From: JBMNQH01 sp050944035
GTDB lineage: Bacteria; Bacillota; Clostridia; Oscillospirales; Oscillospiraceae
Direction of reading: 5' to 3'
DNA length: 11,321 nt
Assembly (NCBI GenBank): GCA_050944035.1
Contig: JBMNQH010000031.1
Location: 1-11,321 of the forward strand
The position numbers and the translations under genes were made by a program. Below, one piece after another: positions 1 through 6,773 of this stretch. The notes beneath the pieces were generated by a model, which was not told the DNA's origin, searched no databases, and saw nothing but the letters and a program-made list of their open reading frames with translations. The first letter of the stretch is position 1; each line of letters begins with the position of its first letter.

Positions 1-122
1 TTGCGGTACAGCCGCATGGTCACGCCTTCGCAGTCATAGCCCGCTTCCTGCAGCAGGCAGGCGGATACGGAGCTATCCACGCCGCCGCTCATGGCGACGA
101 GAATTTTTTGATGTTCTATCAT
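1..122 (-). CDS. mnmA: tRNA-specific 2-thiouridylase MnmA, N-terminal part (runs off window)
   Basis: The first 40 codons are visible. The protein starts MIEHQKILVAMSGGVDSSVS; SGGVDSS at residues 12-18 is the PP-loop ATP-binding motif of the N-type ATP pyrophosphatase family. The position of the motif right at the N-terminus, followed by ACLLQEAGYDCEGVTMRLYR, is typical of MnmA, which adenylates and thiolates U34 in the wobble position of tRNA-Lys, -Glu and -Gln using sulfur relayed from a cysteine desulfurase. The ATG is preceded by a weak purine-rich site (AGAGAAAG). The gene follows cysK on the same strand but is separated from it by a terminator and about 160 bases, so it probably has its own promoter. 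Its position after cysteine synthesis genes fits sulfur use from cysteine. Other PP-loop enzymes are possible but less likely. Confidence 0.88.
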   Translation of the reverse strand, partial: MIEHQKILVAMSGGVDSSVSACLLQEAGYDCEGVTMRLYR

Positions 123-282
123 GATACTTTCTCTCTTTTCAAAAGATGTCGGTCTTTGCGGCGCAGTGTTGTGCAGGCCGCCCTCGTCTAATCCGCGCAG
201 TCCGATTCAGATGAACGTCTCTGCCCGTTTCCCTCGTAATAGAAGTTGGGTGACACCATGATGTGACACTCCAAACCGCAGC

Positions 283-314
283 AAAAGCCCCCGGTATTTC
301 TATCGGAGGCTTTT
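283..314 (-). terminator. Intrinsic terminator of the metY-cysK operon
   Basis: Outer stem AAAAGCC (283-289) pairs with GGCTTTT (308-314) and inner CCG (291-293) with CGG (304-306). The one position that mismatches on the plus strand (C290/A307) becomes a G-U pair in minus-strand RNA, so the hairpin is better in the direction of cysK. A run of four Ts follows in that direction. It lies just after the cysK stop codon. Confidence 0.7.
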
Positions 315-320
315 TTGCAT

Positions 321-1253
321 TTATTCAGCAAACAGAGGCGTGGACAAATAACGGTCACCAGTATCCGGAAGCAAAACCACAATGGTTTTTCCCTCATTTT
401 CCGGACGCTTTGCAAGCTCAATGGCCGCCTTTACAGCGGCACCAGAAGAAATGCCAACTAAAATTCCCTCCAATCTGCCGATCTGTCCGCCTGTTGCAAA
501 CGCATCGTCATTGGAAACCGTGACAATTTCATCGTAGACTCTCGTATTCAGTACATCTGGCACAAAGCCTGCCCCAATGCCCTGAATCTTATGGGCGCCT
601 GCAATGCCGGTAGAAAGGACAGCTGAACTTTCCGGCTCAACGGCCACGACCTTAATGGATCCATTTTTAGATTTCAAGAACTCGCCCACACCGGTAATCG
701 TACCGCCGGTACCCACACCGGCAACAAAGAAATCAACTCTGCCGCCAGTATCTGCCCAGATTTCCGGTCCAGTGGTTTCAAAATGCGCCTTTGGATTGGC
801 AGGATTCACAAACTGCCCGGGAATAAAACTGTTCGGCGTTTCCGCCGCCAATTCTTCCGCTTTTGCGATGGCCCCCTTCATGCCCTTTGAACCCTCGGTC
901 AGTACCAACTCCGCCCCATACGCCTTCATCAACCGGCGGCGCTCCACAGACATGGTTTCCGGCATGACGATAATGACGCGGTATCCTCTTGCGGCGGCCA
1001 CCGAGGCAAGCCCAATACCGGTATTGCCGGAAGTGGGTTCGATGATAACGGAGCCGGGTTTCAGTTGCCCCGAAGCTTCCGCGTCATCAATCATCGCCTT
1101 GGCAATGCGATCTTTTACTGAGCCCGCAGGATTGAAATATTCCAGTTTTGCCAAAATCTTCGCCTTGAGATCCAACCGTTCTTCCATGTGAGTCAATTCC
1201 AACAGAGGGGTTTTGCCGATCAGTTGATCTGCGGAAGTATAAATATTAGGCAT
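321..1253 (-). CDS. cysK: Cysteine synthase (O-acetylserine sulfhydrylase) CysK
   Basis: This 310-residue PLP enzyme condenses O-acetylserine with sulfide to give cysteine and acetate in the cytoplasm. The order of motifs is that of the fold-type II family: NPAGSVKDR with the PLP lysine at K47, TSGNTG (74-79) for the substrate/PLP loop, and GTGGT (181-185) for the phosphate-binding loop; the C-terminal LLPDTGDRYLST is also typical of CysK. The length is normal for CysK. I start at MPNIY because AGAGGAGA lies 8-10 bases upstream; a longer in-frame start exists 14 codons earlier but has no comparable site and adds residues foreign to the family. It is the second gene of an operon with metY (110-base gap, no terminator between), so it shares the cysteine-leader attenuator upstream of metY. 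No frameshift or missing active-site residue is seen. Confidence 0.96.
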   Translation of the reverse strand: MPNIYTSADQLIGKTPLLELTHMEERLDLKAKILAKLEYFNPAGSVKDRIAKAMIDDAEASGQLKPGSVIIEPTSGNTGIGLASVAAARGYRVIIVMPETMSVERRRLMKAYGAELVLTEGSKGMKGAIAKAEELAAETPNSFIPGQFVNPANPKAHFETTGPEIWADTGGRVDFFVAGVGTGGTITGVGEFLKSKNGSIKVVAVEPESSAVLSTGIAGAHKIQGIGAGFVPDVLNTRVYDEIVTVSNDDAFATGGQIGRLEGILVGISSGAAVKAAIELAKRPENEGKTIVVLLPDTGDRYLSTPLFAE

Positions 1254-1364
1254 AATCTTAATCTCCTCTAATTTCTTGTTTTGACTTTTATGCAAACCAG
1301 AAAGTTATCAACATCGAAAACCGGGTCTGAGTGGAATACAGATTCGGCGCATCACAAATCCTCC

Positions 1365-2648
1365 TTATTTCAAAGCGGCAAAACCATGTTCCAGATCGGC
1401 GATGATATCGTCAATGTGCTCCGTGCCGATGGACAGGCGGACGGTGCTGGGATGAATTCTCTGATCCAGCAGCTCCTCTTCGGTCAACTGGGAGTGCGTC
1501 GTGGTTGCCGGGTGAATGACCAGAGATTTCACATCCGCCACATTGGCAAGCAGCGAAAAAATCTCAAGATTGTCGATAAACCTATGCGCTTCCTCCTGAC
1601 CGCCCTTGATGTCAAAGGTGAAAATGGATGCCCCGCCATTGGGAAAATATTTCTTATAAAGCGCGTGATCGGGATGGTTCGGCAGGGACGGATGGTTAAC
1701 GCGCGCAACCTTGGGATGGCGCGTGAGATACTCGACCACTTTCTTTGTGTTCTCGGTGTGGCGCTCCAGACGGAGAGACAATGTTTCCACCCCCTGCAGA
1801 AGCAGGAATGCATTGAACGGCGAAATCGCCGCGCCAGTGTCACGAAGCAGAACAGCGCGGATGTAGGTCACAAACGCCGCTGATCCAGCCGCATCCACAA
1901 AGCTGACACCGTGATAGCTGGGATTCGGGTCGGCGATGGGCGCGTATTTCCCACCGCCTTTCCAGTCAAACCTGCCGGAATCCACAATGATACCGCCCAG
2001 AGTGGTTCCATGTCCGCCGATGAACTTCGTGGCGGAGTGCACCACAATGTCCGCGCCGTGCTCGATGGGGCGAATCAGGTACGGTGTGCCGAAGGTATTG
2101 TCGATGATCAGCGGCAGGCCGTGCTTATGCGCGATGGCTGCGACGGCGTCGATATCGGGAATATCTGAGTTCGGATTGCCCAGCGTCTCCAGGTAGATGG
2201 CCTTCGTGTTCTTCTGAATGGCGTTTTCCACTTCGGCGAGATCGTGGACATTGACAAAGGTAGTGGTGATGCCGCAGCGGGGCAGCGTGTGCTCCAGCAG
2301 ATTATGGCTGCCGCCGTAGATGGTTTTCTGTGCAACGATGTGGTCGCCTGCCTGCGCCACAGCCTCAATGGCGTAGGTGATGGCCGCTGCGCCGGAGGCC
2401 AGTGCCAATGCCGCCACGCCGCCTTCCAGTGCTGCGATGCGTTTTTCCAACACATCCTGCGTGGAGTTGGTCAGTCTGCCGTAGATATTGCCTGCATCCG
2501 CCAGGCCAAAGCGGGCAGCCGCGTGGGCGGAATCCCGGAACACATAGGAGGTTGTCTGATAGATGGGAACCGCACGGGAATCGGTGGCAGGATCAGGCCG
2601 CTCCTGACCGACATGGAGCTGAAGCGTTTCGAATTTATAGTTAGACAT
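1365..2648 (-). CDS. metY: O-acetylhomoserine sulfhydrylase (O-acetylhomoserine aminocarboxypropyltransferase)
   Basis: The 427-residue product belongs to the Cys/Met-metabolism PLP enzymes (cystathionine gamma-synthase superfamily). It converts O-acetylhomoserine and sulfide to homocysteine, feeding methionine synthesis. Visible landmarks are the N-terminal FETLQLHVGQ, YGRLTNST (56-63), the PLP-contacting aspartate in IIDNTFGTPY (D183) and the Schiff-base lysine in HSATKFIGGHG (K208). The extra length compared with about 380-residue MetB/MetC, and the GGKYAPIADPNPSYHG insertion, point to the MetY type. I choose the ATG at 2648 (MSNYK); ATGs at 2654 and 2657 are close alternatives and share the AAAGGG site. 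An in-frame ATG at 2762 would add 38 residues unlike the family. It is first in the operon with cysK and lies behind a roughly 370-base leader with a Cys-rich ORF and a terminator. Confidence 0.95.
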   Translation of the reverse strand: MSNYKFETLQLHVGQERPDPATDSRAVPIYQTTSYVFRDSAHAAARFGLADAGNIYGRLTNSTQDVLEKRIAALEGGVAALALASGAAAITYAIEAVAQAGDHIVAQKTIYGGSHNLLEHTLPRCGITTTFVNVHDLAEVENAIQKNTKAIYLETLGNPNSDIPDIDAVAAIAHKHGLPLIIDNTFGTPYLIRPIEHGADIVVHSATKFIGGHGTTLGGIIVDSGRFDWKGGGKYAPIADPNPSYHGVSFVDAAGSAAFVTYIRAVLLRDTGAAISPFNAFLLLQGVETLSLRLERHTENTKKVVEYLTRHPKVARVNHPSLPNHPDHALYKKYFPNGGASIFTFDIKGGQEEAHRFIDNLEIFSLLANVADVKSLVIHPATTTHSQLTEEELLDQRIHPSTVRLSIGTEHIDDIIADLEHGFAALK

Positions 2649-2691
2649 AATCATCATTTCCCTTTCGCCTTTCAAGCTAATGCGTGTTAGG

Positions 2692-2766
2692 TCATCTGGG
2701 GATGCACGCCCAGCACATTCGCCCGAAACGAAAGCTGGCTCTGATGAGTCGTTCAAAATCATACAT
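2692..2766 (-). CDS. Second small leader ORF before metY (24 codons, unproven)
   Basis: An ATG lies 6-7 bases after GGGAGGAAA, the strongest ribosome binding site between the attenuator terminator and metY. It opens a 24-codon frame ending in TGA 43 bases before the metY start. The peptide is basic and contains MCWAC near its end (Cys 18 and 21). The ribosome binding site overlaps the end of the terminator T-tract, so it exists only on read-through transcripts. It could be a second sensing step or a translation-coupling ORF, or it may be chance. No family is recognised. The strong ribosome binding site with no other obvious user is the main support. The in-frame metY extension starting 4 bases later (2762) could use it instead. 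Confidence 0.3.
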   Translation of the reverse strand: MYDFERLIRASFRFGRMCWACIPR

Positions 2767-2779
2767 GGGGTTTCCTCCC

Positions 2780-2816
2780 AAAAAGGAAATCCGGGAAGCC
2801 TGGATAAGCTCCCCGG
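2780..2816 (-). terminator. Attenuator terminator in the metY-cysK leader
   Basis: In minus-strand RNA, CCGGGGAGC (2816-2808) pairs with GCTTCCCGG (2799-2791) over nine pairs, one of them G-U, around an 8-base loop. ATTTCCTTTTT follows directly (2790-2780). This is a strong Rho-independent terminator about 200 bases after the predicted transcription start and 132 bases before metY. It would stop transcription before metY unless its 5' arm is captured by the upstream segment at 2881-2893. Confidence 0.85.
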
Positions 2817-2893
2817 TAAAATCGCATGAGATTACGATTACAGGCACAAAAGCCTATGGTCTTGCCTGATTCGCCATCATGGAGAACTTATCC
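2802..2893 (-). promoter_or_regulatory. Antiterminator pairing of the Cys leader
   Basis: In minus-strand RNA the segment GGATAAGTTCTCC (2893-2881), which lies inside the leader ORF 11 bases after the last Cys codon, can pair with GGGGAGCTTATCC (2814-2802). All 13 positions pair, two as G-U. The second segment contains seven of the nine bases of the 5' arm of the terminator stem, so the two structures exclude each other. A ribosome stalled on the Cys codons would leave the first segment free or just emerging, allowing this structure to form and metY-cysK to be read. Confidence 0.75.
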
Positions 2894-2976
2894 TGTTTGT
2901 GCGCGCAACAACACTTGCACATGTGACACATGCGCGTTTCCACAGACAAGGTACAGCTGACAGACGGGATTATCAT
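2854..2976 (-). CDS. Cys-rich leader peptide of the metY-cysK attenuator (40 aa)
   Basis: A 40-codon ORF starts 8 bases after GGGAG on the metY transcript. It has six Cys codons: C8, then C17, C20, C22, C23 and C24 within the stretch MCHMCKCCC. The codons mix UGU and UGC. The peptide has no recognisable domain and no clear signal peptide or membrane segment; its value is probably the act of translation. It is placed between a consensus promoter and an intrinsic terminator ahead of cysteine/homocysteine synthesis genes, as expected of a leader peptide whose Cys codons report the supply of charged Cys-tRNA. Met codons at 16, 19, 33 and 34 could add a methionine response. The stop codon (2856-2854) sits in the loop of a small hairpin (CAGGCA 2868-2863 with TGCCTG 2846-2841). 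A small metal-binding protein is the alternative, but the RNA pairing around it favours attenuation. Confidence 0.72.
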   Translation of the reverse strand: MIIPSVSCTLSVETRMCHMCKCCCAHKQDKFSMMANQARP

Positions 2977-2988
2977 GATACGTTCTCC
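2881..2988 (-). promoter_or_regulatory. Stem closing the leader: ribosome binding site paired with antiterminator segment
   Basis: GGAGAACGTATC (2988-2977), which carries the ribosome binding site of the leader ORF and ends one base before its ATG, can pair with GATAAGTTCTCC (2892-2881) at 11 of 12 positions; only G2981/A2888 mismatch. This pairing would hold the antiterminator segment away from the terminator and also mask the leader ribosome binding site. It is expected when no ribosome translates the leader or after one has finished it, and favours termination. Confidence 0.65.
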
Positions 2989-3023
2989 CTTCTTAAATCA
3001 AATCAACTTAGTAGGTTGAAAGG

Positions 3024-3052
3024 ATAATACCATCAATTTCATACTTTGTCAA
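3024..3052 (-). promoter_or_regulatory. Sigma-A promoter of leader-metY-cysK
   Basis: On the minus strand TTGACA (3052-3047) is separated by exactly 17 bases from TATTAT (3029-3024). Transcription should begin near 3017, about 40 bases before the leader-peptide ATG and about 370 before metY. The -35 is a perfect consensus. Confidence 0.85.
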
Positions 3053-3092
3053 TAGGTTCTATCTATTTAATTCCACTTTTTGAGACGTTTTT

Positions 3093-3124
3093 ACAGCCGC
3101 CAAGATTAGACGGGCAGCGGCTGT
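3093..3124. repeat. 8-bp perfect inverted repeat between divergent promoters
   Basis: ACAGCCGC (3093-3100) and GCGGCTGT (3117-3124) are perfect inverted arms around 16 bases. There is no T-run after it in either direction, so it is not a standard terminator. It lies between the metY and aldo/keto reductase promoters and could be an operator or a remnant; the sequence does not decide. Confidence 0.4.
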
Positions 3125-3174
3125 CGGCCGGTTCTTCCGGGAGGTCAATTTCTTACAGAAATCTACCAACTTTT

Positions 3175-3203
3175 TTTACCTGCGCATGATTTTATGGTAT
3201 AAT
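3175..3203 (+). promoter_or_regulatory. Promoter of the aldo/keto reductase gene
   Basis: A perfect TATAAT (3198-3203) is preceded by TGG, an extended -10 element, and by TTTACC (3175-3180) at 17-base spacing. The start of transcription should be near 3210, giving a leader of about 50 bases before the ATG. Confidence 0.7.
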
Positions 3204-3260
3204 CCAAAGAAGAGTATAAAATAAAATTCTTCAATTACTTTTACATTTGGAGGCAGTGGG

Positions 3261-4259
3261 ATGAAATATCAAAAACTTGGAAAAACCGATCTGAATGCGT
3301 CAGTCATTTCATTCGGAACGTGGGGAATTGGCGGAGGCAGCGTATGGTCGGACTTGTCTGTCGGTGTGGGCGAAGTGGAGAGCCTGCTGGATGCAGCCGG
3401 TGATCTCGGCATCAATTATATTGACACCGCGCCGGTATATGGGACCGGCGTCAGTGAAGAGCTGCTCGGAAAAGCGCTGAAAAACGGGCGGCGCAGCAAA
3501 TTTCTCCTGCAAACAAAATGTTCCCTCAACTGGCGGAACGAAGGTGGAAACTTCCACTATGAGCGCGACGGCTATACGGTAGAAAACGACACCAGCGCAA
3601 AGGCTGTCCGCAAGGATGTGGAAGATTCTCTCCGGAGGATGCAGACCGATTATCTCGATGTTCTGGTGGTCCACTACGTCTGCAAAAGCTGGCCTGTGGA
3701 AGAGACCATGGGGGCTTTGCAGGCCATGGTCAAAGAGGGGAAGATCCGCGCCGTCGGACTATCCAATTCCAAACCCGGCGACCTGGACGAGTATGGAAAA
3801 TACGGGACTGTGGCCCTCGTTCAGGAACAATACAGCCTTCTGGCGCCGTATCACGGCTGCGAATACTTCCCCGCCGCCCAAAAGCACAACGCCGTGTTCC
3901 AGGTATACGGCGCGCTGGAAGAGGGGTTCCTGACCGCCCCCGATTACGTGGACCGGTCTTTCCCCAAGGGCGACGTCCGGGGGAAGCTGCCCTGGATCCA
4001 TGAGCCGATCCGGGGTGAGATCCACAAGCTGTTTCAGGTCATGCAGCCGCTGACGGAAAAGTATGCCTGCTCCTACTCGAACCTGGTTCAGGCGTGGACC
4101 CTGAAGCAATTCCCCAATCTCAACCTCCTCACGGGGTTCCGGCATATCGAGACCATGGAAAACACCTGCCGCTGTCTCGATATCACACTTTCCGATGAAG
4201 ATGCGCGCCTCCTCAGCGAAGCGGCTAAACCGGCCCAGGTAAAAGAACTGGATAAATAA
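3261..4259 (+). CDS. Aldo/keto reductase family oxidoreductase
   Basis: The 332-residue protein is an NAD(P)H-dependent (beta/alpha)8-barrel reductase of carbonyl compounds, cytosolic. It begins MKYQKLGKTDLNASVISFGT, as usual for the bacterial YajO/YghZ/IolS-like branch. The catalytic tetrad is complete: D55 and Y60 in NYIDTAPVYG, K86 in FLLQTKCS and H138 in LDVLVVHYV. The GKIRAVGLSN stretch (about 160-170) and the LLTGFRHIETMENT stretch before the C-terminus are the usual substrate/cofactor-binding segments. The start is supported by GGAGG eight bases upstream. It is a single-gene unit with its own promoter, divergent from metY, and ends in hairpins. The physiological substrate cannot be read from the sequence; an inositol-dehydrogenase-like or methylglyoxal/aldehyde reductase role is possible. 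No damage is visible. Confidence 0.9.
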   Translation: MKYQKLGKTDLNASVISFGTWGIGGGSVWSDLSVGVGEVESLLDAAGDLGINYIDTAPVYGTGVSEELLGKALKNGRRSKFLLQTKCSLNWRNEGGNFHYERDGYTVENDTSAKAVRKDVEDSLRRMQTDYLDVLVVHYVCKSWPVEETMGALQAMVKEGKIRAVGLSNSKPGDLDEYGKYGTVALVQEQYSLLAPYHGCEYFPAAQKHNAVFQVYGALEEGFLTAPDYVDRSFPKGDVRGKLPWIHEPIRGEIHKLFQVMQPLTEKYACSYSNLVQAWTLKQFPNLNLLTGFRHIETMENTCRCLDITLSDEDARLLSEAAKPAQVKELDK

Positions 4260-4329
4260 CGCCAGGGGCGTTTTGAAAAAGGGTCCATTTTTGAACGGTT
4301 TGACACAGCCGGTTCGAAAATGGGCCCTT
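4258..4329 (+). terminator. Tandem hairpins after the aldo/keto reductase gene
   Basis: AACGCC-AGG-GGCGTT (4258-4272) begins inside the stop codon and is followed by only two more Ts. It is followed by a long stem: the 18 bases at 4279-4296 pair with 4312-4329, with two G-U pairs on the plus-strand RNA. The second hairpin has no T-run, so it may serve as an mRNA-stabilising or roadblock structure rather than a classic terminator. Confidence 0.55.
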
Positions 4330-4511
4330 CTCCTTAAACAGCTGCCCGTCCACAGACTCTGCAGGCCTGTCCACGCGGCATTCCCGCTGTTGCGAAACTC
4401 ATTTTGGATACCGCTTCTTTTTCCCAGAAGATGTGATAGGATGAGGAATCCCACAAACCGGCGTGATCTTATCATTGTTTTTACCGGGACACAGCACAGT
4501 AAGAGTTCTAC

Positions 4512-6680
4512 ATAAAAACGGTATCCTTATTTTTAAAGCCGTTGCTGCTGACCGGAATCTTGGCTGTCCCCGCCGCCGACGGGACACAGGAAATCCGCGC
4601 CGTGAGAGTGGCCTTTGACGAAATAAACTGCTACCAAATGCGGGATGAAAACGGCAATTACAGCGGTTATGCGTATGAGATGCTGCAGTACATGAAAATA
4701 TTTGCCCCGTGGCAGTACGAATACGCAGGCTTTGAGAACAGCTTCAGCGACAGCCTAAATAAATGCACACCGGCGAGATCGACATGGCTCTGGACGTCTT
4801 TAAAACACCGGAAAGAGAACAGTTCTATGATTTTTCCGATGAACCTGTGGGTGTCTCCGTCGATGTCATTATGGTGAGCTCCCGGGAAAGTGTCCCGTGT
4901 ATCCCCGGAAATCATTTCCCCTCTAACGGTCTGAAGATCGTCGTGGCGGGCAGCGCTGAAAATCCCTCCCAGCAGCATAAGTCCCTCCAACGCCTTGCCC
5001 TGGAAAAATGGTTTTCCTATGAAGAACAAATATTACTCACACACGCTGGGCGGCAGCAGCTTTCTCACCCACGAGGAAGCTGATTTTGTTGCCTCCTGCA
5101 ACAAAATCGGCACCGCATTTCCCGCTCTGATCCATCCGGACGGCAAACCACTTTCCTTCTTTGAAGGCGGGGTGTCAACAGGCCTCCTGGGCGGTCTCAC
5201 GCAGGAGATCATGGATCACACCGGGCTGAATATCCAGATGCCACTCCCCCAAACAGACGAGGAATACAACGTCCTGCTGCGAACAGCGGATATTGGCCTT
5301 GACATGAGATGGCACTTCAGTGCCCCGGAAAGCAGGGACTTTGTCCTGACCGAACCCTGCTACTCCACCACCGTCTCGCGACTGTCCCGAAAAGGCGACC
5401 TCAATCCGGCAAAAACCGCAGCTGTCATAACCGGCTCAAATAAGTTCTTCCGGCTATCTGTCGGCCACACTCACGGATGAGGTACCGCTGCCCCGCAACG
5501 GCGTGGAGGAAGACGTTCAGGCTGTTTTGTCCGGCAGGGCCGACTTTCTCTTTCTCTGCACCCCTATTGCTCAACACCGTTCCTATAACGGCAATTCAGC
5601 CGTCTGGTGGATGTGACCATGCCGGTGCATCAGGAGTCGTTCTGTGTGGGTGTTCGGGAAACCTTAAACCACCACCTGGCCGCCGTCATCAATAAAGCTG
5701 CTTTCAGCATTGGCGACGAGGATATTTTGCGTTTGCCGCAGCCCTACACCACATTTTCGGCGCCTTCCCTTAATTTTTGGAGATTTCTCTACTCAGATCC
5801 CGTAGGGATGCTGGCAGCAGGACTGGGCATCGTCGTGCTGGTTTCCGCTCCGGTCATATTGGTTGTGGTACGGCGCCGGAGAAAAAAGAATGGATGCTCA
5901 TTGCCGAACTACGGGAGGCAGGTAAAGCAAAATCTGAGCTTTTATCTCGCATGAGCCATGGCATGCGCACCCCAATGAATGGAATCTTCGGCATCCTGGG
6001 CCTGCTCAGGGAAGAAACAGCCCCGGCGGAAATCACGGAATACCACGATCAAATGGATCCCTCCGCTCATTTCCTGTTCAGCCTGATCAATGATACTCTT
6101 GACATGAGCAAAATCGAGGCCGGCAGCATGACGCTGGTCAATCCGGACTTCAGCACCAAGAAAATTTTGGTGGTGGTCCGCACCACACTGATGCCTTTGA
6201 TCAGCGGAAAGCAGACCCACTTTATTGTCCAGACAGATGAAACGGGTCCTGACAATCCCCACGCAGATCCCGTTCGTTTCCAGCAAATCCTCAGCAACAT
6301 CCTGTCCAACGCGGTCAAGTTCACCCCGGAGGGCGGCACCGCTCTGTTTGCAAAGCACCCAGAGGGGTATTATAACTGTATCCTCATGGACATCCGAATG
6401 CCGGAAGTGAATGGTCTGGAGGCCGCGAGATACATCCGGGCGCTGGACCGGGGAGATGCCAAAACGATCCCAATCATTTCCATCACCGCCAATGCTTTCG
6501 AAGAGGATGTGGACAAATCCGCATCCGTCGGCATAAACGCCATCTTGCCAAGCCCCTTGTACCGGAAGTCCTGTTTCATACCATCGATCAGACAGTCCGC
6601 ACCAAAAGGATGGCAGCGAGTAAAAGTGTCCGGGCTCTCTTGCCCCAGTTCTTTTTCTCCTCCGTTCTATTCAAAAAGCC
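4512..6680 (+). pseudogene. Decayed hybrid sensor histidine kinase (two periplasmic SBP domains, TM, HisKA, HATPase, REC)
   Basis: Joined across frames, this was one large membrane sensor kinase. A signal-peptide-like start (KTVSLFLKPLLLTGILAVPA) follows an ATA where an ATG is expected at 4512. Two solute-binding (SBP_bac_3-like) regions follow: one with GEIDMALDVFKTPERE near 4770, one with LTHEEADF through GRADFLFLCT (about 5060-5570). A membrane helix (GMLAAGLGIVVLVSAPVILV, about 5805-5865) and RRRRKK precede a HisKA box, SRMSHGMRTPMNGI near 5946, where the usual E after the phospho-accepting H is G. The N-box RFQQILSNILSNAVKF (about 6280) runs almost directly into the receiver core ILMDIRMPEVNG (about 6385), so the ATP-lid/G-boxes and the acidic start of REC are deleted. 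The reading frame changes about six times (near 4760, 5025, 5445, 5595, 5885, 6540). Neighbouring genes are intact, so this is true decay. The start and end are approximate. Confidence 0.88.
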
Positions 6681-6681
6681 A

Positions 6682-6717
6682 GGGCTGCAATTCAATATGA
6701 ATTGCAGCCCCGATTTT
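6682..6717. terminator. Strong bidirectional terminator between converging units
   Basis: GGGCTGCAATTCA (6682-6694) and TGAATTGCAGCCC (6698-6710) form a perfect 13-bp stem with a 3-base loop. TTTT follows on the plus strand and, on the minus strand, TTTTT follows after TGGC. It separates the sensor-kinase pseudogene from the converging DctP/SdaAA fusion ORF. Confidence 0.88.
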
Positions 6718-6773
6718 CCCATTTTGCAGCAAATCCAGCTTACTTTTGTTCTTTCACTTTAAGATGGACTCTA

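Noticed and set aside
604..1191. 195-codon plus-strand frame opposite cysK
   Set aside because: Antisense shadow of cysK; no ribosome binding site or recognisable domain.
2649..2762. 38-residue N-terminal extension of MetY from the ATG at 2762
   Set aside because: The extra residues do not resemble the family N-terminus, and MSNYK at 2648 gives normal length with its own purine-rich site.
2649..3017. SAM riboswitch or Cys T-box in the metY leader
   Set aside because: The leader has none of the conserved SAM-I core elements nor a T-box sequence with specifier stem; the pairings found are explained by a leader-peptide attenuator.
3093..3124. Inverted repeat as a terminator
   Set aside because: No T-tract follows on either strand, and it lies between two divergent promoters.
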